Notes: generated by a model from the letters alone, not told the origin. A stretch of DNA of 64,000 bases from Blastococcus sp. CT_GayMR16 (GCF_004570875.1 NZ_SPQK01000012.1:1-64000), one strand, 5' to 3'. Positions 33,190 to 40,589 are shown, numbered from the stretch's first letter. Made by a program: numbers and translations.

Positions 33190-33618
33190 GTGCGCCCCGT
33201 TGAGATCCCGATCGGACTCCTGGTCAGCTCCACCGCCAAGGTGCTGAGCAGGGAGTTCGACGCCGCGCTGGCCGCCGTCGGTGGCTCGCGGCCCACCTGG
33301 CTGGTGCTCCTGTCACTGAAGACCGCGGGGCACCGCACCCAGGGCGAACTGGCCGACGCCGTGGGCATCCGCCAGCCCACGCTCAGCCATCACCTGGACG
33401 GGCTCGAGCGCGAGGGCCTGGTCCGCCGTGAACGGACGGCGGACAACCGCCGGGTCCAGCGCGTCACTGTGACGGAAGCCGGCGAGGCACTCTTCCTCCG
33501 CCTGCGCCGGGCCGCGGGGGCGTTCGACGGCCGGCTGCGCGCGGGGCTGGACGAGACGGAGGTCGCCGAGCTGCGACGGCTGCTCGCCCAGCTCGCGGAG
33601 AACGCCCCGCCCGACTGA
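33190..33618 (+). CDS. MarR family transcriptional regulator
   Basis: A 142-residue winged-helix regulator. RPTWLVLLSLKTAGHRTQGELADAVGIRQPTLSHHLDGLEREGLVRRERTADNRRV is the helix-turn-helix plus wing, flanked by dimerisation helices at both ends. GTG 33190 has TATCGT six bases upstream and no ribosome site. The start lies beside a perfect inverted repeat at 33152-33182, so it likely represses itself and the divergent 38-residue frame. The last codons (AENAPPD then TGA) and the next bases are part of an exact 27-bp repeat also found at the end of the SRPBCC gene. Confidence 0.9.
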   Translation: MRPVEIPIGLLVSSTAKVLSREFDAALAAVGGSRPTWLVLLSLKTAGHRTQGELADAVGIRQPTLSHHLDGLEREGLVRRERTADNRRVQRVTVTEAGEALFLRLRRAAGAFDGRLRAGLDETEVAELRRLLAQLAENAPPD

Positions 33619-33621
33619 CGC
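33595..33621 (+). repeat. 27-bp direct repeat, copy 1 (end of the MarR gene)
   Basis: This stretch is identical to 34782-34808. Both copies encode AENAPPD plus TGA in the same frame, and the flanking bases differ at both ends. The copies are 1187 bases apart and bracket the TetR and SRPBCC genes. Confidence 0.9.
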
Positions 33622-33665
33622 CGGCACCTCTTGACGACACGAGCGTCCGGCTACACCCTCTAGCC

Positions 33666-34295
33666 GTGGCTATGAGTCCAAGCCAGACGTCGTCACGAGT
33701 CACCCGGCGGCGCGCAGCGGTTCGCGACGAGGCCCTCGCGCATGCCGTCGTCCTCATGACCTCCGAGGGCGTCGGCGCGCTCAGCGTCTCCGAGGTCGCC
33801 CGGCGCATGGGTATCCGGGGGCCTTCGCTCTACAAGTACTTCCCTTCGCGGCACGCCATGTACGACGCGTTGTTCGCCCGCGGCCTGGCCGAGCAGCTGG
33901 CAGCGGTACGCCGTGCCGTCGACAGCCTGCCGCCCGGGGCGCCGCGGATCCGGACCGGTGGTGCGGCGGTCGTCCGCTGGGCGGTCGCCAACCCCGCCCT
34001 CGCCCAGCTGCTGCACTGGCGGCCCGTACCGGGCTTCGAGCCCTCCCCCGAGATCTTCGCGACGAGCGTCGACGACGCCTCGGACGTGCGCGCCGAGTTC
34101 ACCGCGGCCGTGAGCCTGGGTCAGCTCAGCGCCGCCGCCGACAGCGACGACGCCGTCCGTCTCTACACCGTCGTCCTCTCCGGTCTCATCACCCAGCAAC
34201 TGGCCAACGAGCCCGGCGCGGCCTTCGACCAGGGCGTCTTCAGCCGGCTCACCGAGACAGCGCTCGAGTTGTTCCTCTCCGCCTACGCACCCTGA
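33666..34295 (+). CDS. TetR family transcriptional regulator
   Basis: A 209-residue regulator. The N-terminal helix-turn-helix is complete (EALAHAVVLMTSEGVGALSVSEVARRMGIRGPSLYKYFPSRHAMYDALF). The rest is an all-helical ligand domain (residues 75-209). GTG 33666 or ATG 33672 may start it. TTGACG (33631-33636) and TACACC (33652-33657) form a possible promoter with a short 15-base spacer. It is nine bases from the SRPBCC gene and probably shares its transcript, so it may sense a ligand handled by that protein. The pair lies between two copies of a 27-bp repeat. Confidence 0.85.
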   Translation: MAMSPSQTSSRVTRRRAAVRDEALAHAVVLMTSEGVGALSVSEVARRMGIRGPSLYKYFPSRHAMYDALFARGLAEQLAAVRRAVDSLPPGAPRIRTGGAAVVRWAVANPALAQLLHWRPVPGFEPSPEIFATSVDDASDVRAEFTAAVSLGQLSAAADSDDAVRLYTVVLSGLITQQLANEPGAAFDQGVFSRLTETALELFLSAYAP

Positions 34296-34304
34296 GGAGT
34301 CGCC

Positions 34305-34805
34305 ATGCAGACGCTCGACCGTGACGAGGTCAGCACCGTCGTCGCCGCTCCGCCGGAGGACGTCTACGCACTCGTGGCGGACGTGACCCGGACGCCGGAG
34401 TTCAGCCCGGAGGTGGTCAGCTGCCGATGGATCGGTGGCGCCACCGGTCCCGCCGTCGGCGCGCGGTTCGAAGCCGTCAACCAGAATGAGAGCGGCCGGA
34501 CGTGGAAGAACAGCCCCGTGGTCACCGTCGCGGAGCCCGGCCGGGAGTTCGCGTTCGCCCGCACCGAGCCGTTCGCCGGCACCATCGCCTGGCACTACCG
34601 CTTCGAGCCGGCCGATGGCGGCACGCGCGTCGTCGAGGGCTACGAGGTGGAACGGCCGATCAGCCGGATCGGGTGGTTCGTCATCGAGCGGATCTTCCGC
34701 GGCGGGAACCGTCGGGAGGCACTGCACACGGGGATGCGCAGCACGCTCGAGCGCCTGCGGGTCACCGCCGAGACCCGTGTGGCGGAGAACGCCCCGCCCG
34801 ACTGA
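34305..34805 (+). CDS. SRPBCC (START/cyclase-like) protein
   Basis: A 166-residue helix-grip lipid- or ligand-binding domain of the polyketide cyclase/START superfamily: VSTVVAAPPEDVYALVADVTRTPEF at the start, then VGARFEAVNQNESGRTWKN, AWHYRFEPADGGTRVVEGYEV and a long C-terminal helix. ATG 34305 has GAGGAG upstream. It follows the TetR gene as a probable operon. Its last codons (VAENAPPD) duplicate the end of the MarR gene as part of a 27-bp exact repeat, which suggests its natural C-terminus was replaced. Confidence 0.85.
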   Translation: MQTLDRDEVSTVVAAPPEDVYALVADVTRTPEFSPEVVSCRWIGGATGPAVGARFEAVNQNESGRTWKNSPVVTVAEPGREFAFARTEPFAGTIAWHYRFEPADGGTRVVEGYEVERPISRIGWFVIERIFRGGNRREALHTGMRSTLERLRVTAETRVAENAPPD

Positions 34806-34808
34806 CGC
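34782..34808 (+). repeat. 27-bp direct repeat, copy 2 (end of the SRPBCC gene)
   Basis: Identical to 33595-33621; see that entry. The segment from the end of copy 1 to the end of copy 2 (33622-34808) is 1187 bases and holds the TetR and SRPBCC genes. Confidence 0.9.
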
Positions 34809-34854
34809 GCGCGATCTCCCCGTCCCTCGCCGTTCCCGACTAGAACCACTCCCC

Positions 34855-35238
34855 ATGGATGCCGAGGACCGGCCGCCCACCCGGGTGGCCTACGCCCACG
34901 ACGCCGTCCTGGTGCTGGATCCGGGCGGTGACGACCGCGCGCCGGGAGCGGCGATCACCGTCGCGCTCTGCGGGAGTTGGTCGCACGAGCCGCCGTGCCC
35001 GCTGGCGCCGCACCACACGCACGCGCACCGGGCGGGCCCCATGGTCACGCTGCGGCTGCTGTTCGCCGCCGATCCGCAGGACGAGGCGCTGGTGCGGCAG
35101 TTGGTCGACGAGACGCTGGCCCGCGGCTGGGCGGACGGCCCGGACGGGCACCGCACCGCCTGGCAGCTGGTCACGGCCACCCCGTCCCGGCTGCGTCTCG
35201 AGGAGGAGGACCACGGACGCCGGCTGGTGCGGAACTGA
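34855..35238 (+). CDS. uncharacterised small soluble protein
   Basis: A 127-residue protein I do not recognise. VAYAHDAVLVLDPGGDDRAPGAAITVALCGSWSHEPPCPLAPHHTHA suggests a beta-rich start with a cluster of His and Cys (CGSW, PPCPLAPHHTHAH) that might bind metal. The second half (LVRQLVDETLARGWADGPDGHRTAWQLV) is helical. ATG 34855 has TAGAAC eight bases upstream, a weak leaderless-type box. It ends three bases from the stop of the converging sigma factor gene. Confidence 0.65.
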   Translation: MDAEDRPPTRVAYAHDAVLVLDPGGDDRAPGAAITVALCGSWSHEPPCPLAPHHTHAHRAGPMVTLRLLFAADPQDEALVRQLVDETLARGWADGPDGHRTAWQLVTATPSRLRLEEEDHGRRLVRN

Positions 35239-35241
35239 GCC

Positions 35242-36534
35242 TCAGCCGCCGAGGTGACGCCCCGACAGCACGGCGCATGCCGCAGCCCGATCGCGCAGCA
35301 GGGCCTGCTCCCGCTCGTTGCGGGTCAACGCGGCCGCGCGCTCGAACTCCAGCCGCGCCTCCTCGTGCCGGCCCAGCTGCACGAGCAGGTCACCCCGGAC
35401 GCTCGGCAGCAGGTGGTAGCCCTGCAGCGCCGGGACGTCGGTCAGCGCGTCGACCAGCTCCAACCCAGCTGCCGGCCCGTAGGCCCGGGACACCGCGACG
35501 GCGCGGTTGAGCTCCACCACCGGGGACGGCGCCAGCTCGGCGAGCGCCTCGTAGAGCGCGGCGATCTGCGGCCAGTCGGTGGCCTCGGCCGTGCCGGCGC
35601 GGGCGTGGCAGGCGGCGATCGCGGCCTGGAGTCCGTACGGGCCCAGCGCGCTGCCCCTGCGCTCGGCCTTGTCGAGAGCAGCGAGACCGCGGCCGATCAG
35701 CACCCGGTCCCAGCGGCCGCGGTCCTGGTCGGGAAGCAGCACCGGTTCCCCCGTCGCACTGATCCGCGCACGCAGCCGCGAGGCCTGGATCTCCATGAGG
35801 GCGACCAGCCCGTGCACCTCCGACTCTGCCGGCGTCAGCGCGGCGAGGATGCGGCCCAGCCGCAGCGCCTCCTGGCAGAGGGCCGGCCGCACCCAGTCCT
35901 GCCCCGAGGTGGCCGAGTAGCCCTCGTTGAAGACCAGGTAGATGACCTCGAGGACCGAGGACAGGCGCGCGGTGAACTCCGGCCCGGGCGGCAGCTCGAA
36001 CGGCACTTTGGCCGCGGTGAGGGTGCGCTTGGCCCGGACGATCCGCTGGGCCACGGTCGACTCGGCGACCAGGAAGGCGCGGGCGATCTCGTCGGTGGTG
36101 AGGCCGCCGATCAGCCGGAGCGTGAGTGCGACGCGGGCCTCGCGGGAGAGCACCGGGTGGCAGGAGATGAAGACCAGCCGCAGGACGTCGTCCTCCACGA
36201 CCTCGTCCAGCGCCGCCGCCCAGTCCGGCTCGTCGGCCACGACGATCTCCCGGCCGAGCTCGGCCGTCTTGCGCTCGAGCCGCTCGGAGCGGCGGAAGAC
36301 GTCGATCGCCCGGTGCTTCGCGGTGGCCATGAGCCAGGCACCGGGCTTGTCGGGGACGCCGGTCTCCGGCCAGCGCTCGAGCGCTGCGACGAGGGCGTCC
36401 TGGGCGAGCTCCTCGGCCAGTCCGACGTCCCCGGTGACGCGCGTGAGCGCGCCGATCAGCTTCGCGGACTCCATCCGCCAGACGGCGTCGACGACACGGT
36501 GGGTCGCCGAGGCCGTGAGGGTCAGATCGGTCAT
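35242..36534 (-). CDS. ECF sigma factor with C-terminal TPR-like domain (ECF42-like)
   Basis: A 430-residue sigma factor. Region 2 is ESAKLIGALTRVTGDVGLAEELAQDALVAALERWPETGVPDKPGAWLMATAKHRAIDVFRR. Region 4 is EARVALTLRLIGGLTTDEIARAFLVAESTVAQRIVRAKRTL. About 250 further residues (EVIYLVFNEGYSATSG, LQAAIAACHARAGT, LELVDALTDVPALQGYHLLPSVRG) form the helical extension of the ECF42 group. ATG 36534 overlaps the stop of the DGPF gene (ATGA). ECF42 factors are not usually paired with an anti-sigma factor, and none is seen here. Confidence 0.9.
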   Translation of the reverse strand: MTDLTLTASATHRVVDAVWRMESAKLIGALTRVTGDVGLAEELAQDALVAALERWPETGVPDKPGAWLMATAKHRAIDVFRRSERLERKTAELGREIVVADEPDWAAALDEVVEDDVLRLVFISCHPVLSREARVALTLRLIGGLTTDEIARAFLVAESTVAQRIVRAKRTLTAAKVPFELPPGPEFTARLSSVLEVIYLVFNEGYSATSGQDWVRPALCQEALRLGRILAALTPAESEVHGLVALMEIQASRLRARISATGEPVLLPDQDRGRWDRVLIGRGLAALDKAERRGSALGPYGLQAAIAACHARAGTAEATDWPQIAALYEALAELAPSPVVELNRAVAVSRAYGPAAGLELVDALTDVPALQGYHLLPSVRGDLLVQLGRHEEARLEFERAAALTRNEREQALLRDRAAACAVLSGRHLGG

Positions 36535-36959
36535 CAGGACCCGTGCTGGGCCGCCGACGTGGCGCGCAGCCGGTCCTCCTGCTCGCGGAGCTCCGGGGTC
36601 AGGGCGTCGCCGAAGTCGTCGGCGGTGGCGACCTGCCGAACCTCGACCTCGCCGTCCCGGAAGGGCGCCTTCCGCACCCACTCGAGGACCTCCTCGCGCG
36701 AGGAGACCTCGAGGATCCAGAAGCCGGCGACCAGTTCCTTCGTCTCCGCGAACGGCCCGTCGACGACGGTCGAGCTCCCGTCCTTGTCGAACCGGACGCG
36801 GGCGCCCTTCGAGCTGGCGAGCAGCCCCTCACCGGCCAGCATGACGCCGGCCCTGACGAGCTCCTCGTTGAAGGCGCCCATCTCGGCGAGCTCCTGCTCG
36901 GTCGGCAGGACGCCGTTCTCGGTGTCCTCGTTGCCCTTGACGATCACCATGTAACGCAT
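36534..36959 (-). CDS. YCII-related DGPF-domain protein
   Basis: A 141-residue cytoplasmic protein with a ferredoxin-like YCII fold. It begins MRYMVIVKGNEDTENGVLP and has the signature VVDGPFAETKELVAGFWILE. DGPF proteins are the usual partners of ECF42 sigma factors, which often control their genes. ATG 36959 has GAGGGAGA upstream, and its stop overlaps the sigma gene. The two form one operon. Their enzymatic activity, if any, is unknown. Confidence 0.9.
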   Translation of the reverse strand: MRYMVIVKGNEDTENGVLPTEQELAEMGAFNEELVRAGVMLAGEGLLASSKGARVRFDKDGSSTVVDGPFAETKELVAGFWILEVSSREEVLEWVRKAPFRDGEVEVRQVATADDFGDALTPELREQEDRLRATSAAQHGS

Positions 36960-37104
36960 CGGAGTCTCCCTCTCGTGCCGGGAACGGGGGCCGGCCCATC
37001 CGGCCGGCTCGGCCCCGCTCTACTGACACGTCGAACGAGCCTCACCCGGATCGACACCGCCGCACAAGATTCTTTTCGGCCGATCTCGCCGGCCCCGGAA
37101 CGCG

Positions 37105-37138
37105 CGAGTGCCCCGCCGGCGAACCAGCGGGGCACTCG
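37105..37138 (-). terminator. hairpin terminator after the membrane-anchored small protein
   Basis: The arms CGAGTGCCCCGC (37105-37116) and GCGGGGCACTCG (37127-37138) pair over twelve bases around a ten-base loop. It lies 20 bases past the stop at 37159. Confidence 0.75.
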
Positions 37139-37158
37139 TCGTGCAGGTCAGGACGACG

Positions 37159-37596
37159 TCAGAGCGACGCCGCGCAGTAGACCGTGCCCTTGTCGGTGAT
37201 CAGGCCGGACGAGGACCACAGGGCGGCCTCGGCGGTCGCGAACTCCGAGCAGCTGGCCGGGTCGGCCATGAACTCGTCCTCGGTCTTCTTCTCGTCCTCG
37301 ATGCCGACGATCTTGAGCTCCGCGTCGGAGGAGTCGCAGTCGACGACCGAGAAGTCGTTGTCGCTCTTCATCTGGACGCAGTCGTTGACCTTGGGGTCGC
37401 CGATGCCGAAGCCACCGGTGAGCGTGTACGCGCCACCGATCCCGACGACGGCGACAGCGCCGGCGACCGAGGCCCACTTCTTGACGTTGCTCTTCTTCTC
37501 GGGCTGCGGTGCCTGCCCGTCGGTCTGCGGTGCCCAGGCGTCCTGGGGGGTGCCGGGCTGGCCCGGTGCGGCGTGGTCGGAACCGGGGTAGGTCAT
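37159..37596 (-). CDS. membrane-anchored protein with extracytoplasmic Cys-rich domain
   Basis: A 145-residue protein. The N-terminal 35 residues are Pro/Gln/Gly-rich and cytoplasmic (APGQPGTPQDAWAPQTDGQ). One span follows (KKWASVAGAVAVVGIGGAYTL). The outer domain has four cysteines (VNDCVQMKS, VVDCDSSDAELKIVG, ASCSEFATAEA, VYCAASL), probably two disulfides. The layout resembles LppU-like actinobacterial proteins. ATG 37596 has AGGAG upstream. A strong terminator follows. Function unknown. Confidence 0.75.
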   Translation of the reverse strand: MTYPGSDHAAPGQPGTPQDAWAPQTDGQAPQPEKKSNVKKWASVAGAVAVVGIGGAYTLTGGFGIGDPKVNDCVQMKSDNDFSVVDCDSSDAELKIVGIEDEKKTEDEFMADPASCSEFATAEAALWSSSGLITDKGTVYCAASL

Positions 37597-37775
37597 GGCT
37601 GCTCCTGTGAACTCGCTGAATGTCGTGCGATCCCCGAGAGCTTCACTGACCGGGTTACTGACCTGGGTGTTCCACACGTCGCCGGCGGCGTCGAACCGGT
37701 AACGAACGGTTGCGTACGACCCGGCGGCCCCACTCGTCCCAGGTGGCGGGTCCGAGTGGACACCCGGGCGGCGGG

Positions 37776-37781
37776 TAGGGA
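37776..37781 (+). promoter_or_regulatory. leaderless-type -10 box of the thioesterase gene
   Basis: TAGGGA is six bases before ATG 37788. The last T of TANNNT is A here, so this is a weaker example. Confidence 0.35.
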
Positions 37782-37787
37782 CCGGCG

Positions 37788-38171
37788 ATGAGCGACGAGA
37801 CGGAACCGGGTGGGTTCGCCGGGCGGCTGGGCGTGCGGGTCGAGAAGGTCACCGACGGCACCGCCCACCTGGGGTTCGAGGCGACCGACGACCACCTCAA
37901 CCCCGCCGGGACGGTGCACGGCGGCGTCCTGGCAACCCTGGTGGACACGGCCATGGGGACGGCGGTCCGCAGCGCCACCGACGACGGCGACGTTCCCGCG
38001 ACGAGCCAGCTGACCGTCACCTACCTGCGGCCGGGGAAGCCCGGGCGCCTGGAGGTCACAGCCCGCGTCCGCACCCGCGGCGAGCACCTCACGGTGTGTG
38101 AGGCCGACATCGAGCAGGACGGCCGCAGCCTCGTGCACGCGGTCGCAACCTTCGCCCTCCTGCACGACTGA
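37788..38171 (+). CDS. PaaI-type hotdog thioesterase
   Basis: A 127-residue single hotdog domain that hydrolyses acyl- or aryl-CoA thioesters, probably as a tetramer. The conserved core is NPAGTVHGGVLATLVDTAMGTAV, with the HGG motif and the active Asp. LTVTYLRPGKPGRLEVTARVR forms the sheet. ATG 37788 has a weak -10 box TAGGGA six bases upstream. It is 192 bases from the divergent membrane-anchored gene. It may recycle CoA trapped on dead-end catabolic intermediates. Confidence 0.9.
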   Translation: MSDETEPGGFAGRLGVRVEKVTDGTAHLGFEATDDHLNPAGTVHGGVLATLVDTAMGTAVRSATDDGDVPATSQLTVTYLRPGKPGRLEVTARVRTRGEHLTVCEADIEQDGRSLVHAVATFALLHD

Positions 38172-38415
38172 CCTCCCGCACGTCACCCGAGCGGGTGGGG
38201 AGATCGGCGGGGTCGTCCGGCCACCACCCGCCGAGGCAGAACCCGCAGGTACCGCAAAGTCGCAGGTCAGTGGCTGCTCGACCGGCCCGTGCCGTCCGAC
38301 GGCAGGGCGCGACCGCCGGAGTGGCGCGGGTCACGGAACAGCGACGAAAGCCGCCAGGGCTGGCGCAGCTGAGTAGCGTCAGCGGGGTACATCTCTCATT
38401 TCCAGGAGGCACCCC
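38172..38415 (+). other. 244-base intergenic stretch, leader of the zinc-ribbon frame
   Basis: I find no gene or hairpin of note here. Near the end GGGGTACATCTC (38383-38394) is a possible -10 region, and AGGAGG at 38404-38409 is a perfect ribosome site six bases before codon GTC 38416. Confidence 0.35.
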
Positions 38416-38652
38416 GTCGCCACGACGCATGGACGCTGCGCAGAAGCCCATCTGGGCTGCCCCTGCCGGGGCGACCAGGCCATCCACGAGGAGCGGTCCA
38501 AGGAGATCGCCGAGGCCCGGGCCCACGCCCAGGAGACCGTGGACTGCCCCGAGTGCGGCGCCACGACCACCCCGCTGAACATCGTCACCTGGGGCCACTG
38601 CCGCGCGTGCCGGACGGCGCAGTCGCGGGAGATGTACCCGCTCCGCTGGTAG
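38416..38652 (+). CDS. small zinc-ribbon-like protein with a possible GTC start
   Basis: A frame of 78 residues ending TAG 38650-38652. It has RCAEAHLGCPCRGD near the start and a zinc ribbon CPEC...CRAC near the end (VDCPECGATTTPL, WGHCRACRTAQSREM), so six or more metal ligands. The perfect ribosome site AGGAGG (38404-38409) is spaced six bases from GTC 38416, and no ATG, GTG or TTG lies in frame before the first Cys pairs. The next canonical start is GTG 38539, which leaves only the second ribbon (37 residues). Either GTC is used or the start codon has mutated from GTG. Confidence 0.5.
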   Translation, partial: VATTHGRCAEAHLGCPCRGDQAIHEERSKEIAEARAHAQETVDCPECGATTTPLNIVTWGHCRACRTAQSREMYPLRW

Positions 38653-38697
38653 ACCGCTCCCCCGCGACGGCTTGCGTCGGAGGGGGACGATGAACGC

Positions 38698-38979
38698 ATG
38701 ACCACTGCGACCTGGAACGGCGTCGTCATCGCCGAGTCCGATGACATCGTCACCGTCGAGGGCAACGCGTACTTCCCGCGCGAGGCCGTGCGCGAGGACG
38801 TCCTGCGGCCCTCCGACCACCACACCGTCTGCCCCTGGAAGGGCACCGCCTCCTACTTCGACCTCGAGGTCGAGGGGCAGGTCAACAAGGACGCGGTCTG
38901 GTTCTACCCCACGCCCAAGGACGCCGCGAAGGAGATCCAGGGCCGGGTCGCGTTCTGGCGGGGCGTCCAGGTCCGCTGA
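38698..38979 (+). CDS. DUF427 family protein
   Basis: A 93-residue protein of the DUF427 family. Seen are VVIAESDDIVTVEGNAYFPREAV, the hallmark HHTVCPWKGTASYFDLEV and WFYPTPKDAAKEIQGRVAFW. The family is widespread, soluble and of unknown role, and its CPWKG motif could be a binding or catalytic site. ATG 38698 is set by the conserved start. It lies 45 bases after the zinc-ribbon frame and 12 bases from the converging gene. Confidence 0.9.
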   Translation: MTTATWNGVVIAESDDIVTVEGNAYFPREAVREDVLRPSDHHTVCPWKGTASYFDLEVEGQVNKDAVWFYPTPKDAAKEIQGRVAFWRGVQVR

Positions 38980-38991
38980 GCCGATCGGCGG

Positions 38992-39396
38992 TCAGCGGGC
39001 GGGACGGGCGCCGGCCAGTTCGCGCGCGGCAGCCGCGGCCTCGTCGTCCAGCCGCTCGGCGATGGCGTCGTTGAAGGACTCCCACGCGAACTCCGGCGGG
39101 ACCCCGAGGGCCTCGGCGATCTGCTCCCAGCTCGCGCCTCCGCGCAGGGCGGCGCGGATCCCGATCAGCTGGCTGTCGTGGGCCTTGCGGGAGACCACCT
39201 CACCGAGGGCGAGCAGCTCGAGCGCCTCGTAGGTGTCCAGCGAGGTGTCCCGGAACGAGGCCCACCCGTTCTCGTCGTCGTCGCGGACGGTGTTGAGGGT
39301 GGTGTCACCGTTGTCGCGGCGGCTCAGGAAGTCCAGACGGGTCGCGGCCGTGGTCAGCGTGAACTCCGGCTCGAGGGCCTCGGGGGTGATGCTCAT
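38992..39396 (-). CDS. small HTH-like protein of unknown function
   Basis: A 134-residue soluble protein. The middle (TYEALELLALGEVVSRKAHDSQLIGIRAALRGGASWEQIAEALGVP) ends in a helix-turn-helix-like stretch similar to sigma region 4 or small actinobacterial regulators. The tail is Ala/Glu-rich. ATG 39396 has GGAAGG upstream. I see no sensor domain, and DNA binding is only a guess from the GASWEQIAEALG helix pair. Confidence 0.65.
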   Translation of the reverse strand: MSITPEALEPEFTLTTAATRLDFLSRRDNGDTTLNTVRDDDENGWASFRDTSLDTYEALELLALGEVVSRKAHDSQLIGIRAALRGGASWEQIAEALGVPPEFAWESFNDAIAERLDDEAAAAARELAGARPAR

Positions 39397-39493
39397 GCCG
39401 GGAGCCTTCCCCGCCCGCGTCGGCGCGCCAAACTCCCGCACCGTGTGACGGCCGCGACGCGCGCGTCAGACGCGGGGCGCGACGCAGCACGCA

Positions 39494-39531
39494 CGGAGGG
39501 CCCACACCCCGAGTGGGATGTGGGCCCTCCG
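39494..39531 (-). terminator. second of two hairpins after the ferritin-like gene
   Basis: A 13-base perfect stem: CGGAGGGCCCACA (39494-39506) with TGTGGGCCCTCCG (39519-39531), twelve-base loop. It is the second terminator met by transcripts leaving the gene at 39593-40564. Confidence 0.75.
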
Positions 39532-39536
39532 AGTGG

Positions 39537-39585
39537 CCCCGTCCCGAGGCTCACCCCGAGCGTGCGAGGGGTGAGAAGGACGGGG
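39537..39585 (-). terminator. first of two hairpins after the ferritin-like gene
   Basis: An outer stem CCCCGTCC (39537-39544) with GGACGGGG (39578-39585) encloses an inner stem CTCACCCC (39550-39557) with GGGGTGAG (39568-39575). It begins eight bases after the stop codon. Confidence 0.75.
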
Positions 39586-39592
39586 TCCTTTA

Positions 39593-40564
39593 TCAGGAAT
39601 TGACGCCCACGGCCTCCTTGGCCAGGTCGGCCAGCTGGGTCTGCGCGGCGCTGGCCACGTTCGACCGGTTCTTGTGGGTCTCCTCGTAGTTGATGACCAC
39701 GCGGATGTCGTGCGGGGTCTTCAGGCCCTTGATGGCCTTGATCGCCTCGGCGACGGTGAGCTCGTCGTACTTCTTGATGGGCAGCTCGTCGGCGGAGACG
39801 TCGCCGAGCTCCTCGCGGGTGGACTTGGCGGCCTTGGCGACGTCCTTGTTGCCCTCGCGAGTGGCGACCTGCTCGGCGCGCTTCAGCGAGGCGCCGCGAC
39901 CGGCGGCCAGGGTCTCGCGGACGGCGTCGGTCAGGGCGGAGGCCCGCTCGGTGACGGCGTTGAACCGCTCGGAGGTCTGCTCGCCGGCCTGCTTGACGGT
40001 GTCGACGGTGTTGTTGACCGTGTTGGCCCAGAAGCGGACCGGGGCGTTGACGGCGCGGGCGACGCCGCCGGCGACCTTCTGCACCGGGGTGGCGACGAGC
40101 GCAGCGGGGCCGCCCATGGCCTCCTCGGCGAGCACGACGGTGAGCCACTCGACGGTGGCCTCGTGGGCGGTGATCAGCTTCTCGGCGAGCTGGCGGACCT
40201 TGGTCTCGCCGGCCTGGTCGGCGAGCACCTTGACGTAGGTGGCGCGGTCACGCAGCTGGTGCTCGAGCTGCAGGTCGGTCAGCAGGGCCTCCTCGAAGGG
40301 GGCGGCCTGCTCGAAGGTGGCCTTGAGGATCGCGGAGAGGCGACCGATCGCGGGGGTCACGACGTCCGGGACGCCACCGAGCGAACGGAGCTGCTCGGTG
40401 ATCTCGAGGCTGCGCTTGGCAGCGTTGTCGGCGTTCTGCGTCAGCTCACGACGGACCGCGTCGGTGCGAGCCTGCGAGATCCGCGTCCGTGCGACCTGCT
40501 CCTCGGTCTGCGTGAGCAGGACGAGTGCGCGCAACTGGTTGATGATCTTTGTGTTGTGGGACAT
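39593..40564 (-). CDS. ferritin-like helical bundle protein
   Basis: A 323-residue protein. Residues 1-150 form a four-helix bundle of the ferritin-like type (LRALVLLTQTEEQVARTRIS, ALLTDLQLEHQLRDRATYVKVLADQ, LITAHEATVEWLTVVLAEEA) with Glu and His that could bind metal. Residues 165-230 form an amphipathic region (VRFWANTVNNTVDTVKQAG). The C-terminal part ends in a small folded unit (DELTVAEAIKAIKGLKTPHDIRVVINYEETHKNRSNV), a helical arrangement seen in actinobacterial ferritin-like proteins. ATG 40564 has GGAGAAG upstream. Two tandem terminators follow it, fitting strong expression. Confidence 0.75.
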   Translation of the reverse strand: MSHNTKIINQLRALVLLTQTEEQVARTRISQARTDAVRRELTQNADNAAKRSLEITEQLRSLGGVPDVVTPAIGRLSAILKATFEQAAPFEEALLTDLQLEHQLRDRATYVKVLADQAGETKVRQLAEKLITAHEATVEWLTVVLAEEAMGGPAALVATPVQKVAGGVARAVNAPVRFWANTVNNTVDTVKQAGEQTSERFNAVTERASALTDAVRETLAAGRGASLKRAEQVATREGNKDVAKAAKSTREELGDVSADELPIKKYDELTVAEAIKAIKGLKTPHDIRVVINYEETHKNRSNVASAAQTQLADLAKEAVGVNS

Positions 40565-40589
40565 GACTTCTCCATGCCCAGCGAACGCC

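Noticed and set aside
35242-36959. Possible anti-sigma factor for the ECF sigma gene
   Set aside because: Only the DGPF protein is coupled to it; its YCII fold is not an anti-sigma domain.
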